A stretch of 9,467 bases of DNA from contig CAAEEI010000196.1 of assembly GCA_900754855.1 (NCBI GenBank), positions 1 through 9,467 on the forward strand. Direction: 5' to 3'. Shown here one piece after another: positions 4,584 to 9,467 of the stretch. The position numbers were made by a program, and so were the translations under genes. Origin of the DNA: Lachnospiraceae bacterium. Its GTDB lineage: Bacteria; Bacillota; Clostridia; Lachnospirales; Lachnospiraceae. Each line of letters opens with the position of its first letter. Position 1 is the first letter of the stretch. Below the pieces are notes generated by a model. That model did no database searches. It saw only the letters and a list, made by a program, of their open reading frames with translations, and was not told the DNA's origin.

Positions 4584-7500
4584 AACCTCCGGTCAACCAG
4601 CATAAACGCCAGAAGAACTGTCAGAGAAAGAAAAAACATGCCCATGATTTCTCCGCCGACCTTTTCCCGGATTTGTTCCGCAAACCTTTCGGGCTTCGTT
4701 CCTTTTTCTTTCCGGATGTCCTCTGTAACCACACAGCGAATCCCTCTTTTTCTTCCTGCTTTTCTTTGCCTGCTGTCTGTGCAGTTGCCCGCTTTATCCC
4801 AGGCTCTTACCCACACCTCCTGCTCTCCGCTGGCTGCCCTCAGCGTTTTCGTTATGCTGTGCTCTTCCCCCAGTTCTTCTCCCCGGATGGCGATTACGTT
4901 ATCGGACTTTTTCCTGTTTTGGCGAATGTATACTTTCAGATGCGAAACTTCATAATTATCCATGACTCTTATCATAAAGGAATGTTCTTTTTCCACATAC
5001 CGCTTTTCCTCCAGTCCGGAGATTTCCACCACCGGCGGCGTCTTATCGATCGTAAAACAGATTTCTTTGCCCTGCAGATCATTGCTGGATTCTTTAATCC
5101 TGTTCTTTCTTCCCTGCCTGAACACATAACCGGTAGAATACGCCGTAATTTGATAAGTTCCTTCCTCCTGGAAATGCCGCTGCTCTATGCGATGTTCCCA
5201 CACAGACCATCCTTTTTTCCCTTCCACTTGACGCCGGGTACTGATCGGGATAATTTCTTCCCTGCTCCGGTTATCCTTCAGAAGACGGATTTGCATATCT
5301 GTGGGAATTACGCTGGCTTCTGTGATCACAATATCTTCCGCTTTTCTTCTGTACTGTTTATTCAGGGCTTTCCTTTTTCCATTTTCTATCTGAAAAACCT
5401 GAAAAGACGCCCCGAACCGATTGATGGTAAACGGTATGCCCGTTCCCAGACAACTGCGGTTGCCTGCCAGATCCTCCGCCACCGCCTTTAACCGATAGAT
5501 CCCGTCCGTCTTTTTTTTATAGGAGAAATCTTCCCAGACATATTTTCTTTCCTGCGCGTTTCCTGTCCTTCTTTCTTTTGCAGGAAATCTTTTTATTTTG
5601 CTCCCGTCTGTCCTTTCGATTACCGCCTGTATTTTCTCTGTGTTCAGATGCATATCTTTGAGGAGGATTTCCGGGGCAATTTCCCCCTGATAAGACATCC
5701 CTTTCTCCAGTCCGCTCACCCGGATCTCCGGCGCCGTCTGATCCAGAATAAACGGGCAGATTCGTAAGGCAGGAGAACGGTTCCCTGCCTTATCCTGACA
5801 ACGAAAAATAAGGCGATATTGTCCATCCCGATCAAACCTGGCCGTAAAAAAATACCAATCCGTATTCTTTTTTCTTTTTCCCTTCCTGACGATATGTTCC
5901 TGTATTTTGTTCTTGCTCTGGTTTTTGCCTTGCATTTTTCTTTTATATTTTAAGGCCGCTTTATCCAGATGCTTCTCCAAAACCTGCACAAAAACCCGGG
6001 GCGGCGTTTTGTAATATTTTCCGTTCCGCATTGTCTTTTGCTCCATCACCATGTTCACCTGCGGAGGCGTTTTATCAATGACAAAAGAAGAATCCTCATC
6101 CCAACAACTGCGGTTGCCGGCATAATCCGTTGCTGCCAGCTTAATCTTATATTCTTCTCCATCTTCAGAAAACCTGACCTGACATTGGTGGACTTCCCCT
6201 GTTCCCGTCCATTCTCCAATCTGATAGCCCTGATTCGATCCCGCAATCATCCACTCTACGGCTTTTGGGTTAAAATTCCAGTCCTTTATCGTTATCGTTG
6301 CCACTCTGGTCTGCCTGTAATATTTCCCATGACTGGCACGATTCGTATTATAACGCACCATAATCTGTGGTTTATGACCGTCTATCACCAGCTTATACTC
6401 ATCGTATTTCCTGACGGTCTGATGTCCGGCGTTATCCAGCATCCTCCCTTTTATCTCTACAGGATTTTTTTTACTGGTTTCAGAGAAATCTTCCGACGTT
6501 ATTTCCATTTGGATGGCGTCAGCTTCCGTAAGTTCTTTTTTTGTATCATACTGTTCTTTCTTTTTCTGTCGCTTTTTTTCTCCGGTTTCCGCCGACAGGG
6601 AAAGACTGCGAAGGCCTGAACACCGGTCTTCCGCCTGAAGATCTATAACCGCTTTATGCCGATAATATTTTATTTTCTTTTTTTCATCGATATAATCCGG
6701 GGCAGAAAGGGACAACGTCATCTGAGAAGTTTTTGTATGGCCTTCTTTTGTTTCCATGATCATCCCTTCTCCCTCTTTCCAGAGGCTCTTTTTTCCCATG
6801 GCATCTTCCGCCTGAACCACGATTTTCCCTTTGATCTCTTTCTCTCTGGTCAAATGAAATAACCATTGCATGGGAGCATGGGTCTGTTCTTCCGCAGGTC
6901 TTTCCATCTCCTGTTCTTCGCCTCTCTGCTGCCGATCAACATAATAATACCGGATTCCCTTCACCCCACTGATCCGATCCGTTACTTTAATACAGAGATC
7001 TATCCCTTTATGACTGCAATACGGATAAGATGCATAAGGCTGTTTCTGCAATCCGGATAAAATAATCTGCACTTCCGGTTCAGACCGGTCATAAATACAA
7101 TAACCGTTTTGTTCCTCGCCGGACCACCCCGCGCCATCGGCTGCCTTACCGGAAAATGCATAATTTGCTTCCAGATCCATTTTTAAAACCGCACGATTTA
7201 TCCGCTTTTCTTCCTCATAACGACAAGTCCAGAGCAACGGATAATCTTCCGCTGATAAACGGGGACAGACCAGACTTCCGTCGGCCCAGGTTGCCTCATT
7301 TTCAAACGAAAAGTCCTGTCGGTTAAAATTCTCTTCCTCGATTTCCAGAATGATTTCCGGCGGTTCGGCAAAATAGTTCTTTTCTGTTTCTCCTTTCTCC
7401 ACAAAAGTAAACGCTCTTAAAACCGGCGGGGTCTGATCCACCGTATACGTTGCTCCCTCATAACGTCCCTCTTGCATGCACACTGCCGTTTCACTTCCTT

Positions 7501-8392
7501 TTTGCGCCGTTAATTTATGTCCCAGCCTGTCTTCATACTCCACTTTGATCTTAAAATGCCCTTCCTGTGCAAACTTGAGCGATAATGCTGCGGTATCTCC
7601 TTCTTTACTCCAGTTTTGTTCCTTGCCATGCTCCTGCCTGATCGCCGTATGACTCCCGTCCTCATACTTCGTTTCCACAATAGTCACCTTTATTTTCTCT
7701 GGTTCCACATAATCCTCCCTGATCTGCAGATTAACAACTCCCCCCTTACCAGAATACACTTCACAGGCAGAAGAAGAAATGCGCGACAGATTTCGATTGA
7801 TTTTATTTTGCAGATTATCGGGAGAAGAAACAGCGCTGCTTATGCCTTTTTTTCGGGCGTAACTGACTTCCAATTCCGGCGCTTCCCGGTCAACCACAAA
7901 GGGGACGCTGACTGCATGAAATCCATCGCTCTGAAAAAGAAGCTGCCATTTTCCCTGCTTTCTCCAGGGAATGTTCACTTCCTTTTCCTCCCCTGTCCCG
8001 GTACTTGTCCACAACCAGATTCTCTCCCAGCTCCTTTTATCCACCATATCCCCCTGCCCCTGGGGGATAAACTGCTCATTTGCCACATGATCCCGGGGAA
8101 TCGCATAGATTTCAACCCTTTCTCTTTCCAGATATTTTTCCTGCACAGACAATGTTCCCTGCACACCCTCATCATAATAGACGAGTTCTCCTTCTTCGTT
8201 TTCTTTCCCCATCCCCTGAATATGAATCAGCGCCTCTCCGAAAAAATCCGGTGGAGTAACTGTTTTTTCTTTTGCCTCCACCGACAAACCAGTGAAAAAA
8301 AATATCCCTGCCGCCATCAGAAAAAAGATTCCTCCGATTCCGAAATATAAGGCTGCCCTCTGCAAAGTTTCTATTTTATGTAATAGTTTCAT
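4580..8392 (-). CDS. Secreted Ig-like repeat protein with C-terminal membrane anchor
   Basis: A 1270-residue surface protein. The N-terminus is a signal peptide: basic start, hydrophobic helix at about 15-35, and likely cleavage after SVEA near residue 40. The body is a chain of about nine Ig-like domains. Each ends with a D-x-x-G turn (DYAGNRS, DKAGNRS, DLAGNRS, DKAGNCT) and passes into the next through an IDKTPP-like linker. I see eight linkers, near residues 167, 318, 434, 670, 772, 883, 990 and 1115, mostly 100-150 apart; the 434-670 gap probably holds two domains. A membrane helix at about 1249-1267 is followed by only a few charged residues (VDRRF). There is no LPxTG motif, so the helix is the anchor. 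No catalytic motif was found; adhesion, scaffolding or ligand sensing are guesses. The ATG at 8392 overlaps the upstream kinase gene by 17 bp and has only a weak GAGA upstream. Confidence 0.85.
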   Translation of the reverse strand: MKLLHKIETLQRAALYFGIGGIFFLMAAGIFFFTGLSVEAKEKTVTPPDFFGEALIHIQGMGKENEEGELVYYDEGVQGTLSVQEKYLERERVEIYAIPRDHVANEQFIPQGQGDMVDKRSWERIWLWTSTGTGEEKEVNIPWRKQGKWQLLFQSDGFHAVSVPFVVDREAPELEVSYARKKGISSAVSSPDNLQNKINRNLSRISSSACEVYSGKGGVVNLQIREDYVEPEKIKVTIVETKYEDGSHTAIRQEHGKEQNWSKEGDTAALSLKFAQEGHFKIKVEYEDRLGHKLTAQKGSETAVCMQEGRYEGATYTVDQTPPVLRAFTFVEKGETEKNYFAEPPEIILEIEEENFNRQDFSFENEATWADGSLVCPRLSAEDYPLLWTCRYEEEKRINRAVLKMDLEANYAFSGKAADGAGWSGEEQNGYCIYDRSEPEVQIILSGLQKQPYASYPYCSHKGIDLCIKVTDRISGVKGIRYYYVDRQQRGEEQEMERPAEEQTHAPMQWLFHLTREKEIKGKIVVQAEDAMGKKSLWKEGEGMIMETKEGHTKTSQMTLSLSAPDYIDEKKKIKYYRHKAVIDLQAEDRCSGLRSLSLSAETGEKKRQKKKEQYDTKKELTEADAIQMEITSEDFSETSKKNPVEIKGRMLDNAGHQTVRKYDEYKLVIDGHKPQIMVRYNTNRASHGKYYRQTRVATITIKDWNFNPKAVEWMIAGSNQGYQIGEWTGTGEVHQCQVRFSEDGEEYKIKLAATDYAGNRSCWDEDSSFVIDKTPPQVNMVMEQKTMRNGKYYKTPPRVFVQVLEKHLDKAALKYKRKMQGKNQSKNKIQEHIVRKGKRKKNTDWYFFTARFDRDGQYRLIFRCQDKAGNRSPALRICPFILDQTAPEIRVSGLEKGMSYQGEIAPEILLKDMHLNTEKIQAVIERTDGSKIKRFPAKERRTGNAQERKYVWEDFSYKKKTDGIYRLKAVAEDLAGNRSCLGTGIPFTINRFGASFQVFQIENGKRKALNKQYRRKAEDIVITEASVIPTDMQIRLLKDNRSREEIIPISTRRQVEGKKGWSVWEHRIEQRHFQEEGTYQITAYSTGYVFRQGRKNRIKESSNDLQGKEICFTIDKTPPVVEISGLEEKRYVEKEHSFMIRVMDNYEVSHLKVYIRQNRKKSDNVIAIRGEELGEEHSITKTLRAASGEQEVWVRAWDKAGNCTDSRQRKAGRKRGIRCVVTEDIRKEKGTKPERFAEQIREKVGGEIMGMFFLSLTVLLAFMLVDRRF

Positions 8393-9467
8393 TGTTGTCT
8401 CTATCCCATGCTTCTCCCTCCTCAATCATATGGATTTTCTTTCTCGCTTCCATCACCAGCGCTTTCAGATCCTGAATTTCTTTCGCTTTTCTCCTCTGTT
8501 CCAGCCAAAACATCCTGTCTCCGGCTGTTGATTTTCTTTTTTCCAGAAAAATAATGTCCAGTTCCCGACGCAGCATCTGTGCAGAAATTTCTCCTGTCTC
8601 CATAAATTCTTCTGCAAAATTTCCTGTTTCCACCGCTACCTCCAGCGAAATCAGATATGCGGCAGCTACCGCAGAGGTGCTGCTGTTTTGATGGATCTTT
8701 ACTCGATTTAATTTTTTCAAGGTATGAAAAAATGCAGTATACTCTCCGCCTTCTCTTTCCCCGCTTCGATCGGTTCCCTTTGTGACAAAGGTTCTGTAAT
8801 AAGAAGAAATCTCCGCATATAAAGCTGCCCTTTTCTTTTTATCCCGGGAAAAATCTCTGGTTTTCATCCGGGCAATATCCCTAAACCAAGGATAGGCTTC
8901 TTTTTTCCCTTCTATCGTATTCCGATAATAAAAATGCCCGATGCCAACGCCATAGCTAAATGCACAATACCCATCCGGATTACGCCGACGATAAGTTTCC
9001 AGCGCTGACGGCTGCGGCTTTTTTTCACCGGTCAGGCCAAGAATATCTGCTATACCGGCTGCATCCTCCGGGCGAAAGTCATTTGGTCGTACATAATATT
9101 CCAGCAAACTATCATAAATATATGTTCCGGCAGGATGAAGCAACAATGCATTTTTATAAGCCCGCCTTCTGTTTTTTTCATCCTGTGCCCTTTCCGCCTG
9201 CCTCACTTCTGTTCTGGCCGAAAACTGCCGTATACGCTCTGCCTTCCACATACACCACCCTGCCACGGCAAAATTAAACGCCGCTGCCGTCAGCAAACGC
9301 CAAAAAATCTTCCGCTTTTCTTCTTTTCTCCCAAAGCAGGCGCCGGACTCCAGCCGCCGCAGGACGTGGAGTAACTGCCCACAGTCTCCATATCGTTCTT
9401 CCGGATTTTGATGAACGCATGTTAAAATCATTTCTTCCAGCCCTGGCGAAAGTTCTTTGCGCCAGTA
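8376..9467 (-). CDS. Transmembrane Ser/Thr protein kinase, C-terminal part (kinase core off the right edge)
   Basis: The 363 residues in the window begin inside the last helices of a Hanks-type kinase domain: ELSPGLEEMILTCVHQNPEERYGD contains the invariant Arg of subdomain XI, and LLHVLRRLE closes the fold. The ATP-binding and catalytic loops lie outside the window. After a basic juxtamembrane stretch there is one membrane helix (fragment residues about 54-74). The remaining 290 residues should be outside the cell. They contain no PASTA repeats. They look helical, and the segment AYKNALLLHPAGTYIYDSLLEYY-like (about 97-119) resembles a tetratricopeptide repeat. The frame is open from the right edge to the TAA at 8376 and overlaps the Ig-repeat gene by 17 bp, so the two are probably one transcriptional unit. 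The kinase identity rests on the short C-terminal signature. Confidence 0.75.
   Translation of the reverse strand, partial: YWRKELSPGLEEMILTCVHQNPEERYGDCGQLLHVLRRLESGACFGRKEEKRKIFWRLLTAAAFNFAVAGWCMWKAERIRQFSARTEVRQAERAQDEKNRRRAYKNALLLHPAGTYIYDSLLEYYVRPNDFRPEDAAGIADILGLTGEKKPQPSALETYRRRNPDGYCAFSYGVGIGHFYYRNTIEGKKEAYPWFRDIARMKTRDFSRDKKKRAALYAEISSYYRTFVTKGTDRSGEREGGEYTAFFHTLKKLNRVKIHQNSSTSAVAAAYLISLEVAVETGNFAEEFMETGEISAQMLRRELDIIFLEKRKSTAGDRMFWLEQRRKAKEIQDLKALVMEARKKIHMIEEGEAWDRDNNETIT
8401..8422 (-). promoter_or_regulatory. Strong Shine-Dalgarno followed by a two-codon ORF
   Basis: Inside the end of the kinase gene the minus strand has AGGAGG (8422-8417), 7 nt, then ATG GGA TAG (8409-8401). 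The real start of the Ig-repeat gene (ATG, 8392-8390) comes 8 nt after this stop in another frame. Ribosomes recruited by the ideal Shine-Dalgarno would make Met-Gly, stop, and could reinitiate on the Ig-repeat ATG. An alternative is a one-base sequence error or mutation that separates the Shine-Dalgarno and ATG from the long frame. Confidence 0.5.

Noticed and set aside
4571..5491. Open frame of 306 codons on the plus strand
   Set aside because: It lies antisense to the Ig-repeat gene, has no ribosome binding site, and its protein is a Phe/Pro/His-rich mix typical of the reverse complement of a Lys/Glu-rich gene.
5969..6619. Open frame of 216 codons on the plus strand
   Set aside because: Antisense to the Ig repeats, no recognisable motif and no ribosome binding site.
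7616..8350. Open frame of 244 codons on the plus strand
   Set aside because: Antisense shadow of the Ig-repeat gene, with no domain, no plausible start signal and the same Phe/His/Pro bias.
4580..8392. Ig-repeat array as a DNA-level tandem repeat
   Set aside because: The repeats are visible only as protein motifs; the nucleotide sequence of the copies has diverged, so recent duplication or slippage is not supported.

Overview
The window looks like a chromosomal segment from an anaerobic, low-to-moderate GC Firmicute of class Clostridia, most likely a Lachnospiraceae-type gut bacterium. The reasons are the DUF951-rpsF-ssb-rpsR block, strong AGGAGG ribosome binding sites, sigma-A promoters, a zinc-type (C+) S18, and the A/T-rich intergenic DNA. 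This assignment is an inference, not a database match. Every gene I can support is on the minus strand, so the region reads from right to left. No tRNA, rRNA, CRISPR array, insertion sequence or phage gene is visible.

Right part (about 4580-9467): the C-terminal part of a transmembrane Ser/Thr protein kinase, whose catalytic core lies mostly beyond the right edge, overlaps a 1270-residue secreted protein. That protein is built of about nine immunoglobulin-like repeats and held by a C-terminal membrane helix. The 17-bp overlap suggests co-translation and a shared surface function (sensing, adhesion or envelope). This pair is the least understood part of the window.

Middle (about 3001-4583): a small DUF951 gene with a near-consensus promoter whose -35 box overlaps the stop codon of the Ig-repeat gene. 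Next comes the classic rpsF-ssb-rpsR operon (S6, single-stranded DNA-binding protein, S18) with its own promoter, a leader that resembles the S6:S18 autoregulatory RNA, and a strong intrinsic terminator.

Left part (1-2932): a YgjP/SprT-like zinc metallopeptidase with a near-consensus promoter carrying a palindrome over its -10 box, then a hairpin terminator. After that comes a large DNA-repair gene that joins a UDG-superfamily hypoxanthine/deoxyinosine-DNA glycosylase to a full MutY adenine glycosylase in one polypeptide. It is followed 12 bp later by a metallo-beta-lactamase-fold hydrolase that runs off the left edge.

The most notable items are the double-glycosylase fusion, the kinase/Ig-repeat pair, and an ideal Shine-Dalgarno sequence that feeds a two-codon ORF just before the Ig-repeat gene. 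Intergenic gaps are all shorter than 300 bases and are described in the entries.
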